The position numbers and the translations under genes were made by a program. The notes under the pieces were generated by a model. The model searched no databases. It was given only the letters and a program-made list of their open reading frames with translations, and was not told the DNA's origin. Below, piece after piece: positions 1 to 8,894 of a stretch of DNA of 36,603 nt (the stretch's first letter is position 1; every line of letters starts with the position of its first letter). Source of the DNA: a virus; the IMG/VR virus record IMGVR_UViG_3300033146_002320, positions 1 to 36,603 of that record; one strand, written 5' to 3'.

Positions 1-842
1 CAACAAGTTCTACACACGAATGTGATGCTTTACTTGGTGCTTATCAAAGAGGTAGAAGTGATAGGTATTTTAATGGTAAAATCTCTGATGTAAAAATCTA
101 TTCAGAAGCATTATCATCTTCAGAAGTATTACAATTATATACAAATACCCCAAGAATTAGTAATGAAAGTTTATTTGAAGATGCTGTAGCATATTATGAT
201 TTTCATAATGATGCAAAAGATATGATTAATGGTAATGATGGAACATTAACTGGACCACCAACACAAACAACTAATAGGTTTGGAATGACTAACACAGCTT
301 ATGATTTTGATGGAAGTGATAACATAGTAATAACGGGGAAAAAACTAGCAATAGGTGCTATGACTTTATCATTTAATGTGTTAATAGATACCGCAGGAGA
401 TAAATATTTTTTTAATACAGGTGGAGATTCTACTAGTACAAAAGGATTATTTATTTATTTGAAATCTTCTGGAAAGATTGAAATTTGGATTGGTGATGGT
501 GGTGGTACACAATATAAAACTGGAGAAATTGGGAGTAGTTTAATAGGAAGTTATCACAATTTAATAATTACTTGGACTGGAGATACATCAACAAATGGAT
601 TAAATTATTATTTAGATGGTATATTAATTAATAGTTATACTTCTACTAAAACTTGGACTGGTGATTCAACAGATGATATTTCATTAATGGCTAATTGGGA
701 TACCTCAGCTGGTGTTGATGGTAAAATGAATGAATTTTTAATACTTTCAAGAGCTTGGACTGCTGATGAAGTTAAATCCTATTATGACATATCAAGTAAA
801 AAGGTTATTTATCCATACCCTAAAAAGACGGTGATAGTATGA
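1..842 (+). CDS. LamG-type (concanavalin-like) structural protein, 5' end cut off by the window
   Basis: The reading frame is open from base 3, so the gene begins upstream of the window; an internal ATG at 222 is not the true start. The first visible residues end one LamG-like jelly-roll domain (FNGKISDVKIYSEALSSSEV, the usual last strand and helix). A second domain follows, with YDF...NGNDGTLTG at its start, an FDGSD turn, a central ITWTG...YYLDG strand pair and the closing GKMNEFLILSRAWTADEV. Such domains bind glycans or act as trimeric tail or head decorations in phages. The stop overlaps the next ATG as ATGA, so the two are translationally coupled. Whether it is a fibre or a capsid decoration cannot be told. 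Domain assignment is confident, role is inferred. Confidence 0.8.
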   Translation, partial: TSSTHECDALLGAYQRGRSDRYFNGKISDVKIYSEALSSSEVLQLYTNTPRISNESLFEDAVAYYDFHNDAKDMINGNDGTLTGPPTQTTNRFGMTNTAYDFDGSDNIVITGKKLAIGAMTLSFNVLIDTAGDKYFFNTGGDSTSTKGLFIYLKSSGKIEIWIGDGGGTQYKTGEIGSSLIGSYHNLIITWTGDTSTNGLNYYLDGILINSYTSTKTWTGDSTDDISLMANWDTSAGVDGKMNEFLILSRAWTADEVKSYYDISSKKVIYPYPKKTVIV

Positions 843-1477
843 TAATTAAAAATAATGATAATATTGTTGCTACGTATCCTCATGTAATAGGAAGTGGAAC
901 TACTCTTTATGATTATAGTGGTAATGGGAATAACGGTACAATTAGTGGTGCTGTTTGGACTAAACAAAAGAATGGGTTATATGCTTTAGATTATGATGGA
1001 AGTGATGATTATGTTGATACAGGATTAACAAATACAGGAAGTATTTTTTCTGTTAGTTTGTGGATTTTAAAAGAATCCTATGCTAATGATAAATATCCAA
1101 TAAGTAATATGGATAATAAAGCAAATGGAGAATTTTATATTCGAACAACAAGTAATTGTGTTCAGTGGTGTATTCAATCATCTGGTGGACAAACATATAT
1201 TACTGGTAGCGCTAATTCATTAACAGATGGTAAATGGCATCATCTAGTTTTCACAGTAGATTCAGTAAATATAACTGGATATATTAATAGTGTTTATGAT
1301 ACTAGTATAAATATTTTAGGAACGTATGATGGGATTGACGATTCTCATATTTTTTTGGCAAAATATGAACGTTCTAATGTCTACTTTGATGGTAAAATAG
1401 CAAACGTAATGATTTTTAACACAGCACTTTCTGCGGAAAGAATTAAACAAATTTATAGAGAACAATATATACAATGA
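839..1477 (+). CDS. single-domain LamG-type protein
   Basis: This 212-residue protein is one complete LamG/concanavalin-like fold. It has the typical entry strand (YDYSGNGNNGTISGAVW), the FDGSDDYVDTG-like turn (here DYDGSDDYVDTG), a central WHHLVFTVDS strand followed by a GYINS hairpin, and the closing FDGKIANVMIFNTALSAERI segment. Its ATG overlaps the previous stop (ATGA) and it lies just before another LamG protein, so three consecutive genes encode the same fold. It is probably a surface-exposed glycan-binding or decoration protein of the virion; the exact position in the particle is unknown. Confidence 0.8.
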   Translation: MIIKNNDNIVATYPHVIGSGTTLYDYSGNGNNGTISGAVWTKQKNGLYALDYDGSDDYVDTGLTNTGSIFSVSLWILKESYANDKYPISNMDNKANGEFYIRTTSNCVQWCIQSSGGQTYITGSANSLTDGKWHHLVFTVDSVNITGYINSVYDTSINILGTYDGIDDSHIFLAKYERSNVYFDGKIANVMIFNTALSAERIKQIYREQYIQ

Positions 1478-1480
1478 GGA

Positions 1481-1514
1481 AAAATAAAATACAATGGAAA
1501 ATAAAATACAATGG
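1481..1514 (+). repeat. perfect 17-bp tandem duplication of a start-codon region
   Basis: Bases 1481-1497 and 1498-1514 are identical and adjacent (AAAATAAAATACAATGG). Each copy contains an ATG. The first (1494) reads only seven codons before a stop; the second (1511) opens the long LamG gene. The GAGGA motif at 1476-1480 is 13 nt from the first ATG but 30 nt from the functional one. Confidence 0.85.
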
Positions 1515-3442
1515 TAACTGTACCTAAACCAGACCATTACTGGAATTTTAATGGTAATGCAAACGATGTAATTGGTAGTGCTAACGGTACAGTAAGTGGT
1601 GCATCACTTACAACAGATTTTAATGGTAAAACAGATAGTGCTTATCTGTTTGACGGTAATTCTCAACAAATAGAAATTCCTAGTTCAACAACTTTATTTA
1701 GGGATACTTTTACAATTAGTTTTCGAGCTAAACCAATAGCAACTTCTAATAATTATGGTTCATTTATTGTAAAAGGTACTTCAGCTGGAGGAAAAAGTGC
1801 TTATGATATGTATCTATCATATAATAATGATGGTGCAACTAGATTTCTTATATGTGATGGTACTTCAAGTTTAAATCAAGAAACAGATACAGGTACTATT
1901 AAGTTAGATGTATACCAGAATTTTACATTTACTTTTGATTATAATGTCACTAATGGTATGAAGACTTATGTAAATGGTTTATTAATTAAAGAAGAAACAT
2001 GTACTGTTAGAATGGCACAATCATTTTTATTCTATTTTGGTCAGAATGGCATAAACACTGCTTATGGTATGAAAGGGAATTTAGATTATGTAAAACTTTG
2101 GGTTGATTCTGCACTTTCACCTGAAGAAGTTTATCAAGATTATATGAACGAGAAAGACCCAAGAAATGCTTGTGTATTAGATTTAAAACTTACTGAAGGA
2201 ACTGGTACTACTGCTTATGATGGTTCAGGTAACGGTAATGATGCAACAATTACTGGTGCTACTTGGGCTGAAGGGAAGTTTGGTAAATGTTTAAGTTTTG
2301 ACGGTACAGATGATTATGCAAAAGGATATTCAACAAAACCTTATGGTGATAATTATACTATTATTACTTGGATAAAATCAAGCAATTTAGCTCAAGGTAC
2401 AAGTTATCTTGTTGGAGACCAAGGTATGTATGGGTCTAGTAGGGGTTGGCAATTAAGAACAAATAATGCACTTATTGATTTAATAATCTCTAATGGGACA
2501 AAATATCATCAACAAAATTCTGCATTTACCTTAGTTTCAGGAGAATTAACCTGTGTAGCTATGTCTTTAACTAATTCAGAATATAAAATGTATATTAATT
2601 TTGAAGAAAAATATTCTGGCACTCCTAGTTCTGTGGGAAATGCTGACCAAGGTTATTATTTCACTATGGGGCGAACACCATATTCAGCTAGTGCTTATTG
2701 GGAAGGAGAAAATGCTAGGACTGGGATTTATACTAGGATTTTAACTCAAGAAGAAATAATGCAAGAAGCATACAGAATAAGACCAACTAGTGTAGGTGGT
2801 CCAGTATGTACTGATGATTTAGAATTATATTTACCTTTAAATGGGGATGTTAAGGATTATTCAAGTAATGGTTTAACTGTAACTCAAAACGGAACATCCT
2901 CTTATGAAGATGCTCCAATTGGTGGTGAAATGAATGTTATCTCCACCACACAATATTTGTCAGTTTCTGCAGGCACACTTTCTGCTAGTACTTTTAATAG
3001 TGAGGGGGCTATAGGTGGTTGGTTATATTTAACTTCTGAACCAGATAATGGTGATAATTTTATTGGTTGGTGTGGAAGAACATATATTAAGATTAGGCAA
3101 AATGATGGTGTTTGTGAAGCGTATCATTATGATGGGTCTGATAATAAAATTGCAGGTATAAAAATAGAGATAAACAAATTATATCATTTTATGATGTGTT
3201 GGGATTCAAACACTTTAAGTTTTTATGTAAATAGTATTTTAATGGGTTCAACTAATGCGGGTGCTGCGACTGTACAAGATTCACGACCTTTCATAATTAA
3301 TGGGGTGGGTGGTTCAAATTTTGAATCTTCAAGAGCTTTAATTGGTTATCAAGACAACATTCAAATATATTCAAGAGCACTTTCTGCTGATGAAGTAAGA
3401 GCAATATATTCAAGAGATAAACAAACAATAGATGTAAGGTAG
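1511..3442 (+). CDS. three-domain LamG-type structural protein
   Basis: The 643-residue product contains three successive LamG/concanavalin-like domains, roughly residues 1-213, 214-430 and 431-643. Each opens with a WNFNGNANDVIG or LKLTEGTGTTAYDGSGNGND-like strand, has a central tryptophan-rich strand, and closes with an AL(S)xEE(V/I) helix (SALSPEEVYQDY, RILTQEEIMQEAY, RALSADEVRAIYS). It is likely a virion surface protein binding carbohydrate or decorating tail or head. No enzymatic motif is visible. The start at 1511 is the second ATG of a 17-bp tandem duplication and lacks a well-placed Shine-Dalgarno motif. The three genes together form a LamG cluster that has probably expanded by duplication. 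Confidence 0.82.
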   Translation: MVTVPKPDHYWNFNGNANDVIGSANGTVSGASLTTDFNGKTDSAYLFDGNSQQIEIPSSTTLFRDTFTISFRAKPIATSNNYGSFIVKGTSAGGKSAYDMYLSYNNDGATRFLICDGTSSLNQETDTGTIKLDVYQNFTFTFDYNVTNGMKTYVNGLLIKEETCTVRMAQSFLFYFGQNGINTAYGMKGNLDYVKLWVDSALSPEEVYQDYMNEKDPRNACVLDLKLTEGTGTTAYDGSGNGNDATITGATWAEGKFGKCLSFDGTDDYAKGYSTKPYGDNYTIITWIKSSNLAQGTSYLVGDQGMYGSSRGWQLRTNNALIDLIISNGTKYHQQNSAFTLVSGELTCVAMSLTNSEYKMYINFEEKYSGTPSSVGNADQGYYFTMGRTPYSASAYWEGENARTGIYTRILTQEEIMQEAYRIRPTSVGGPVCTDDLELYLPLNGDVKDYSSNGLTVTQNGTSSYEDAPIGGEMNVISTTQYLSVSAGTLSASTFNSEGAIGGWLYLTSEPDNGDNFIGWCGRTYIKIRQNDGVCEAYHYDGSDNKIAGIKIEINKLYHFMMCWDSNTLSFYVNSILMGSTNAGAATVQDSRPFIINGVGGSNFESSRALIGYQDNIQIYSRALSADEVRAIYSRDKQTIDVR

Positions 3443-3455
3443 GGATAGAAGAAAA

Positions 3456-4181
3456 ATGAAATTAGACACATATAATAACAAATTAACAACAGAATTGGGA
3501 AAGACAACAATATTATCTGAAAATGATATGAACATTTTAGATAAGAATATGAATGTTATTCAACATAGTTTAAAATATGCACAACAATTTAGAACAGATA
3601 CTGAAGCAAGGGTTAGTGTATTAAATGATGTTAAACATCCAGATTCAGATTCAAAATATTGGCAATCAATTAGAGAACTTAAAGTTCAAAGTGACCAATT
3701 ATTTTATTTAAATTTTGATTATAAAGAAAAATTAATTGATAAGGAAGAACTTGAACATAAATTAAAACAAAATTATGATAATCTATTTGATGAAAAAAGA
3801 GATAGAATTAAAGTTGAGAAAATTAAATATGAATTGTTACAAATGGAACTTGTTGCAAAAGATAGAGTTAGAGAAGTTCAAATGTGGAGTAATATTATTA
3901 GTGAATTAAAACCAAATATGAAATATTCAAAAGATGATGTTAATGAACATCAATTACTTAGTTATGGTACAAGATTTATTAATGAGTATATTGCAGCAAT
4001 TAAAATGAAAGCAAATTCAAGTCCTAGTGAAGCGAGAAATTTAATGGGATTACTTAATAGTACATTAGCTAAAATTAAAAGTGATGGGAAATTTGATGCA
4101 TTTATTCAAAATACAACACCAGAAATAAGACAATTTTTAGTTGATAATAAAATAATACAAATCGAAAATAAAACAAATTGA
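3456..4181 (+). CDS. helical/coiled-coil structural protein, function unknown
   Basis: This 241-residue protein is predicted almost wholly alpha-helical and rich in Lys, Glu and Asn, with heptad-like stretches around residues 60-135 (for example LDNEKRD-type charged repeats near DEKRDRIKVEKIKYELLQME). There is no signal peptide or membrane segment. It sits between the LamG genes and the BppU-like gene in the late operon, so it is probably a virion or assembly protein. The stop at 4181 lies two bases before the next ATG. I do not recognise the family. Confidence 0.7.
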   Translation: MKLDTYNNKLTTELGKTTILSENDMNILDKNMNVIQHSLKYAQQFRTDTEARVSVLNDVKHPDSDSKYWQSIRELKVQSDQLFYLNFDYKEKLIDKEELEHKLKQNYDNLFDEKRDRIKVEKIKYELLQMELVAKDRVREVQMWSNIISELKPNMKYSKDDVNEHQLLSYGTRFINEYIAAIKMKANSSPSEARNLMGLLNSTLAKIKSDGKFDAFIQNTTPEIRQFLVDNKIIQIENKTN

Positions 4182-4183
4182 AA

Positions 4184-5146
4184 ATGGCAACTATACAAAT
4201 ATATAAAAATAAAACAAAAGATTTATCTTTTGTTATTCAACCAAAAGAAAATGAAAAGTATTATGATTTAACTGGTGCAACTGGTTTGATTAAAGTACAA
4301 CTTTCAATTCCTGGACAAGATGATGCAGTTGTTATATCAAAAGCATTAACTATTGATGATGCTGAACAAGGTAAATGTTCAGTTACATTAGAAAATTCAG
4401 ATACCGATATCAACGTTGCAATTTATTCATATACATTAGAATTTAATTTTAGTATAGGTGATGATAGAATCTTACAATCTGGTTTATTTGAAATTTTAGG
4501 TGATGATATTACAACAATTGAAACAATTAAACAAAAATATGAATTTTCTTATGATAATTATACAATGCAGAATGCATTAGATTATGCAAGAGAACAAATA
4601 TTATCTAATGCTTTTATGAAACAGGAAACAACATTTTCAAAAAAAGATAATATAATTAAAATTTTAAATTATGTTGCAGATATGAATTTTGATGATACTG
4701 TTGATGCAAGTGATATTAGTTTAATTGAATATCAACAAAAAACACCTTATACTGTAAATGATTTATCTAGTAACATTTCATCAGTTAATTTTGACCATCC
4801 AAATGGTTATACAATTATTACAATGGATGATGAATACCCATCAGATTCAACATATAAATTAAAGTTAGTATATTATCAGATATATAAAAAGTATGCAGAT
4901 TTGAAAAAGAAAATAAGGTATATTGAAGAATTATATGTTATTGAACATTTATTTAAAACTTTAGAAATATATAAATTACAACACGGAATGACAAACAAAA
5001 CGTTAAATGGTGTAACAATAGAATTTAATAAACAAGCAATTGATGATTTTTTGAAACAATTAAAATCATGGATTGGTAATGAAATTATGAAAGTTAGACC
5101 TTTAAAAGGTGCATTTAAACCAGTAACAATTCCTAAAACATATTAA
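4184..5146 (+). CDS. BppU-like/neck protein with a dockerin-like EF loop
   Basis: The 320-residue product has three parts. Residues 1-110 form a beta-rich domain (KDLSFVIQ...YYDLTGATGLIKVQL...CSVTLEN) like the N-terminal domain of BppU-type baseplate proteins. Residues 158-185 contain a calcium-loop pattern at 166-177, D-x-N-x-D-x-x-V-D-x-x-D, followed by ISLIEY, as in half of a dockerin domain. Residues 190-320 are largely helical (IEELYVIEHLFKTLEIYKLQ), reminiscent of head-tail connector proteins. A TTG at 4178 gives two extra residues, but the ATG at 4184 is preferred. Position just before the neck genes suggests a tail-head interface or baseplate attachment. The role is inferred and the C-terminal similarity is weak. 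Confidence 0.65.
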   Translation: MATIQIYKNKTKDLSFVIQPKENEKYYDLTGATGLIKVQLSIPGQDDAVVISKALTIDDAEQGKCSVTLENSDTDINVAIYSYTLEFNFSIGDDRILQSGLFEILGDDITTIETIKQKYEFSYDNYTMQNALDYAREQILSNAFMKQETTFSKKDNIIKILNYVADMNFDDTVDASDISLIEYQQKTPYTVNDLSSNISSVNFDHPNGYTIITMDDEYPSDSTYKLKLVYYQIYKKYADLKKKIRYIEELYVIEHLFKTLEIYKLQHGMTNKTLNGVTIEFNKQAIDDFLKQLKSWIGNEIMKVRPLKGAFKPVTIPKTY

Positions 5147-5173
5147 AATATAAATTAAATAACGCAAATAAAA

Positions 5174-5605
5174 ATGGTATTTGAAAATAACGACGAATTT
5201 GGAGTACAAACATTTAGAGATGATTTTGAACATCTTTACAACATGAACAAAATTAAAGTAAAACATTATATTAAAGTTCAGTCTGAAAGGGTGATTAAAG
5301 ATGATTTTTTACAATTATCTTTAAACCAAAATGATGACTTTGAATATGTTGAACTTAATGTAAATTCTATGACACCAAAGAAAAAGATATTAACTGATGA
5401 AGGATATGTAACTAAAGGTGAAGTTGAATATACTGCTTATGTTCCAGCAAATACTAATATAAATGAAAAAAGTATAATTGAATTTTTATCTGATTATACA
5501 TTTGGAATAAAAAAAGGTGATAAATTTAAACCTGTATTCGATACAGACATTGGAATATTTCAAGGTCAGTTTGGATATATTAGTTTTAAATTAATTCAAA
5601 TTTAA
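5174..5605 (+). CDS. putative head-tail joining (neck) protein
   Basis: This 143-residue protein is of mixed alpha/beta character with no membrane segment or enzymatic motif. It lies directly before the HK97 gp10-like tail-completion gene, and its stop abuts that gene's ATG (TAA then ATG at 5606). By position it should be a head-closure or neck component. Residues 30-60 (HYIKVQSERVIKDDFLQLSL) and the C-terminal beta-rich part (GIFQGQFGYISFKLIQI) give no family I can name with certainty. It has no Shine-Dalgarno motif; A-rich sequence precedes the ATG. Confidence 0.6.
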   Translation: MVFENNDEFGVQTFRDDFEHLYNMNKIKVKHYIKVQSERVIKDDFLQLSLNQNDDFEYVELNVNSMTPKKKILTDEGYVTKGEVEYTAYVPANTNINEKSIIEFLSDYTFGIKKGDKFKPVFDTDIGIFQGQFGYISFKLIQI

Positions 5606-6043
5606 ATGACAGACATTAAACAATCAGATTTTAACAAAGTCTTATTAAAAGCTACAGCAAGAACATATTTTAAAGAAATTGTTAAAGCTACACCGGGTAA
5701 AGGTATTGTTAGAGATGGTTGGGATATTGATACAGTTTCAGATGGTGTATTAATTTCAAATAAAGAATTTGGTGAAATTATATTATATTTAGAAGAAGGT
5801 ACTGGATTATATGGACCAAAGAAAGCTAAATATGTTATTAAACCAAAAAATAAGAAATCGTTAAGATGGAAAGCTGCTGGTGGTGATAAATTCGCTTTTG
5901 CTAAAAAAGTTATTCATCCAGGTATCAAAGCAAGATTATTTATTGATAAAGTATTAAATGATAAAGTAGTTGAAAAAGAATTTATTAGAATGATAGAATT
6001 AGAATTAGTTAAATTGGTTGGAAAAAGTATTGGAGCAAAATAA
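5606..6043 (+). CDS. HK97 gp10-like tail-completion/neck protein
   Basis: The 145-residue product matches the general pattern of the HK97 gp10 / minor-tail Z-like family: an N-terminal helix, a central YLEEGTGLYGPKKAKYVI segment, a KPKNKKSLRWK loop, then KKVIHPGIKARLFID followed by a long C-terminal helix. Members sit at the neck between head and tail. The start directly follows the upstream TAA with no spacer, so translation is probably coupled. Its stop begins a 20-bp sequence found again after the spike gene. Confidence 0.7.
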   Translation: MTDIKQSDFNKVLLKATARTYFKEIVKATPGKGIVRDGWDIDTVSDGVLISNKEFGEIILYLEEGTGLYGPKKAKYVIKPKNKKSLRWKAAGGDKFAFAKKVIHPGIKARLFIDKVLNDKVVEKEFIRMIELELVKLVGKSIGAK

Positions 6044-6060
6044 TTAAATATATTTAAATA
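6041..6060 (+). repeat. 20-bp AT-rich repeat, copy 1 (promoter-like spacer)
   Basis: TAATTAAATATATTTAAATA starts on the stop codon of the neck gene and recurs exactly at 12720-12739, again starting on a stop codon. Its centre is palindromic. The spacer that follows, to 6112, holds only AT-rich sequence and no gene. It may be an internal late promoter, but this is not shown. Confidence 0.55.
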
Positions 6061-6127
6061 TATAATAATTTAAAATAATATTATAATAGTAAAATCGTAA
6101 TTACTCGGTTTTATGTTGGTGAATTAC

Positions 6128-6715
6128 ATGCCTGCGACTGGAATTGAAATAATAGATGTTATACAAGAAATAGGAAACTTATTACAAGATAAATTGGTTG
6201 ATGTTCGACCAGATAGAAAAAATCCTAGATGGATATTTCCAAAATTTCCTGAATCTGATGATAATTACCCTGAGGTAGTTGTTAAACTTAATAGTATTAA
6301 TTTTGAAAAAGCAGCAGGTGGTGCATATCTTTATTCTGAGACAGATATTAATGGTAATTATATTGAATACTACTGGAAATGGGGAACTAGTATATTACAA
6401 TTATTTGCTTTAACTGAGAAATTAACAAAATATTCAGTATCATTTGATGATGGTACTCAAAACTACTTATATGATGAAACTTTAAATATGTATTTAATTC
6501 ATCAAATTAAAAATGTAATGGATACTAATAGAGATATATTATTAGCCACATTTGAAAAATATAATTTAGATTCATTAGAACCAACGTTTCATAATAATAA
6601 AAATAGTTGGGCAAGTTATTTAACATATAATATTAAATTTAAAGATATATGGAAGAAAACATATAAAGCTGGAGTATTAATTTCAGATTACAGCTTAACA
6701 CAAACAACATATTAA
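6128..6715 (+). CDS. putative tail terminator/tail-completion protein
   Basis: This 195-residue protein (200 if the ATG at 6113 is used) begins with an amphipathic helix (GIEIIDVIQEIGNLLQDKL) and continues with a mixed alpha/beta fold. It lies between the gp10-like neck protein and the sheath, the usual place of the tail terminator in myoviruses. I prefer the ATG at 6128 because GGTG at 6118-6121 lies six bases before it, whereas the ATG at 6113 has no ribosome-binding motif. No catalytic motif is seen. Assignment is by position and size, not by a strong motif. Confidence 0.6.
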   Translation: MPATGIEIIDVIQEIGNLLQDKLVDVRPDRKNPRWIFPKFPESDDNYPEVVVKLNSINFEKAAGGAYLYSETDINGNYIEYYWKWGTSILQLFALTEKLTKYSVSFDDGTQNYLYDETLNMYLIHQIKNVMDTNRDILLATFEKYNLDSLEPTFHNNKNSWASYLTYNIKFKDIWKKTYKAGVLISDYSLTQTTY

Positions 6716-6731
6716 TTAGGAGGAATATAAA

Positions 6732-8132
6732 TTGGTATTAAGACCACAAATAATTACACAAGAAAATATTCTCACAAGTTACATCGCACCAGCAGGAGAT
6801 AGAATTGCTGCAATGGTAGGTAGTGCAATTTGGGGAGATGTGAATACAGTTACAACAGTTTCAAGTTTAAACGATTTTATTAGTAAATTTGGAGACGATA
6901 AAACTGGTACTGGAGTAACACTTATCAAAGGAGCAGATTTATTCTTTAGAAATGGTGGAACATTAAAGGTAGTAAGAATTGTAGACGGTGATGAAGTTAA
7001 AGCGACTGAAATGTTTACAAATGGTGCAACTGATGTATTATCATTTACTGGAAAATATTATGGAACTTATGGTAATAACATTGAAATAACTATTAGCGTA
7101 AATGGTAGTGCTAGAGATATTAAAATTACAGATGGTAAAATAATTGAAATCTTTAATAATAGTGGCACAGGTTATACTACCAATGAAGATATTGAAACAG
7201 CAATTAATGCAGGTTCAAGTTTAGTGACAGTAGCAGTTGAAACTGGGCATGAAACTTCTGATTTAGTTGATGTAGCTACAGCAACTTATTTAACTACAGG
7301 TGATGATGGTGAAGATTCATTAGATGACGCAGATTATACAGATGCATTTGATGATTTATTAACTGCAGTAGATTATAACTTTTTACTTATGCCAGGAAAA
7401 ACAGATAACGCATTTCATGCAACTATAGTTGGAAAATTAGATACTAGAACTACAACTGAAAAGAAATATAGTAGATTTGTAACAGGAATAGCAGTTGATG
7501 AAAGTATATCAACAGCTATTGCAAGAACAGCAAGTGGTAAAAGATTAACAGTTGTTGCACCTAATGTAAATTATACACATAGAGTTGATAGTACTTCAAG
7601 TGTGTTAGATGGTTCATATTTAGCTTGTGCATATACTGGAAAAATATGTCAATTAGATTTACAAATATCTGGTACACATGAAACTGTAAGTGTAGAAGGA
7701 TTAAGTGTTAATGTTGCAACAGGACAAGAATATTATTCAAAAACTGAACAAGAACAATTACTTCAAGGACACATTGCACCAATTAGTATAATTGGAACTA
7801 CAAGGCAAATGGTTAGAGGAATTACTAGATATTCTGATGCAACTAATGTATTTTTTGAAGAAGTTATTGTTGATATTTTAGATTATGTTAGAGAACAATC
7901 AGAAGAATATCTTAATACTGTAATTGGTAAACCTAATACAACTGAAAGAAGAAGTATTTATTCTGCAAGGTTAGATGCAATATTAGTTACTGCTAAACAT
8001 GAAGAGATAATTCAAGATTATCAACCTAGTGTAGTTGAAGAAGGTTCAAGTAATGATACAATCTTAGCAACAATTAGTATTAAACCAGCATATAGTACAA
8101 ACTTTGTTCAATTAACAATAAACATTAATTAA
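6732..8132 (+). CDS. tail sheath protein
   Basis: The 466-residue protein is the contractile tail sheath. Its start resembles sheath N-termini (residues 20-60: GDRIAAMVGSAIWGDVNTVTTVSSLNDFISKFG), followed by FRNGGTLKVVRIVDG and a FTGKYYGTYGNNIEITI segment typical of the family. The C-terminal quarter (NVFFEEVIVDILDYVREQSEEY, then a domain ending in the beta strands TILATISIKPAYSTNFVQLTI) matches the conserved sheath core that interlocks subunits. The start is TTG at 6732, preceded by a full AGGAGG at 6718-6723 with about eight bases of spacing; this is the strongest ribosome-binding site in the late block and fits a major structural protein. Its presence shows the virus is a myovirus. Confidence 0.92.
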   Translation: MVLRPQIITQENILTSYIAPAGDRIAAMVGSAIWGDVNTVTTVSSLNDFISKFGDDKTGTGVTLIKGADLFFRNGGTLKVVRIVDGDEVKATEMFTNGATDVLSFTGKYYGTYGNNIEITISVNGSARDIKITDGKIIEIFNNSGTGYTTNEDIETAINAGSSLVTVAVETGHETSDLVDVATATYLTTGDDGEDSLDDADYTDAFDDLLTAVDYNFLLMPGKTDNAFHATIVGKLDTRTTTEKKYSRFVTGIAVDESISTAIARTASGKRLTVVAPNVNYTHRVDSTSSVLDGSYLACAYTGKICQLDLQISGTHETVSVEGLSVNVATGQEYYSKTEQEQLLQGHIAPISIIGTTRQMVRGITRYSDATNVFFEEVIVDILDYVREQSEEYLNTVIGKPNTTERRSIYSARLDAILVTAKHEEIIQDYQPSVVEEGSSNDTILATISIKPAYSTNFVQLTININ

Positions 8133-8172
8133 TTTTTTATTTTATTTTATTTAAAAATTTGGAGGAAAACAA

Positions 8173-8571
8173 ATGGTAAAAGAAAGCGTAATATTAGAAG
8201 ATGTTCAATTTGAAGTTGGCGGCGACATAATTGGCGGTTCACAATCAGTATCAATCACATATACACAAGAAAATAAACCTATTCATGCAGGTGGCAGTAA
8301 AAAACCAAGAGAAATTAGAAATGGTCCAATTGCAATAAATGGAACAGTTGAAGAATTGTGGTTAGATAATAATCAAATAAAAGATTTAATAGATACAAAA
8401 AATGGTAACAATCCATATTTTAATATTGTTGGAACAACTATAAATAAAGACCCAGCAAGAAAAGTAACTATAGTGAATGCAAAATTTAAAGGGTTTACAT
8501 TAAATTTAGCTTTAAATGATGAAACTAAATTACCTAGAGAATTTGATGCATTAGATATATTATTTGATTAA
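8173..8571 (+). CDS. tail tube protein
   Basis: This 132-residue beta-rich protein follows the sheath gene, as the tube gene does in nearly all contractile phages. It has the expected strand pattern (SVSITYTQENKPIHAGGSKK, then GPIAINGTVEELWLD) and ends with FDALDILFD. It would polymerise as hexameric rings around the tape measure. GGAGG at 8161-8165 gives a strong ribosome-binding site. The 40-nt spacer before it is T-rich but has no clear hairpin. Confidence 0.85.
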   Translation: MVKESVILEDVQFEVGGDIIGGSQSVSITYTQENKPIHAGGSKKPREIRNGPIAINGTVEELWLDNNQIKDLIDTKNGNNPYFNIVGTTINKDPARKVTIVNAKFKGFTLNLALNDETKLPREFDALDILFD

Positions 8572-8588
8572 ATTTATTGAGGGATAAA

Positions 8589-8894
8589 ATGAAAGAAGAA
8601 GAATTAGAAATAATAAAGAAAATGCCAAAATGGTTAGTTGCAAATGATGATGAAACTTTTACTTTATCTGCTAAAGGAAAAGATTATATCTTTGAAGAAA
8701 AATCTGGTGAAGTTATTGAACAAGCACAAATGTTATCAGAAAAAACAAAAAAAGATTACGAAATTCTTTTAGCTAGATTAAGTTTAGTTGAACCAAAATT
8801 ATCAGATAAAGATATTACTGAATTGCCCGGTAGTGTTTATATGAAATTTAAACTTGGAATTAATCATGTTTATGGTATGTCAGATTTTTTGTAA
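8589..8894 (+). CDS. tail assembly chaperone, zero-frame product
   Basis: The 101-residue product is small, acidic and helical, and lies between tube and tape measure, where the tail-assembly chaperone belongs. I use ATG 8589 with GAGGG at 8579-8583, not the TTG at 8577, which would overlap this motif. The gene ends in a slippery heptamer followed at once by TAA (8892). Ribosomes that do not slip make this short form; those that slip -1 continue into the longer fusion. Chaperones of this kind recruit tube subunits to the tape measure and are absent from the finished virion. Confidence 0.85.
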   Translation: MKEEELEIIKKMPKWLVANDDETFTLSAKGKDYIFEEKSGEVIEQAQMLSEKTKKDYEILLARLSLVEPKLSDKDITELPGSVYMKFKLGINHVYGMSDFL

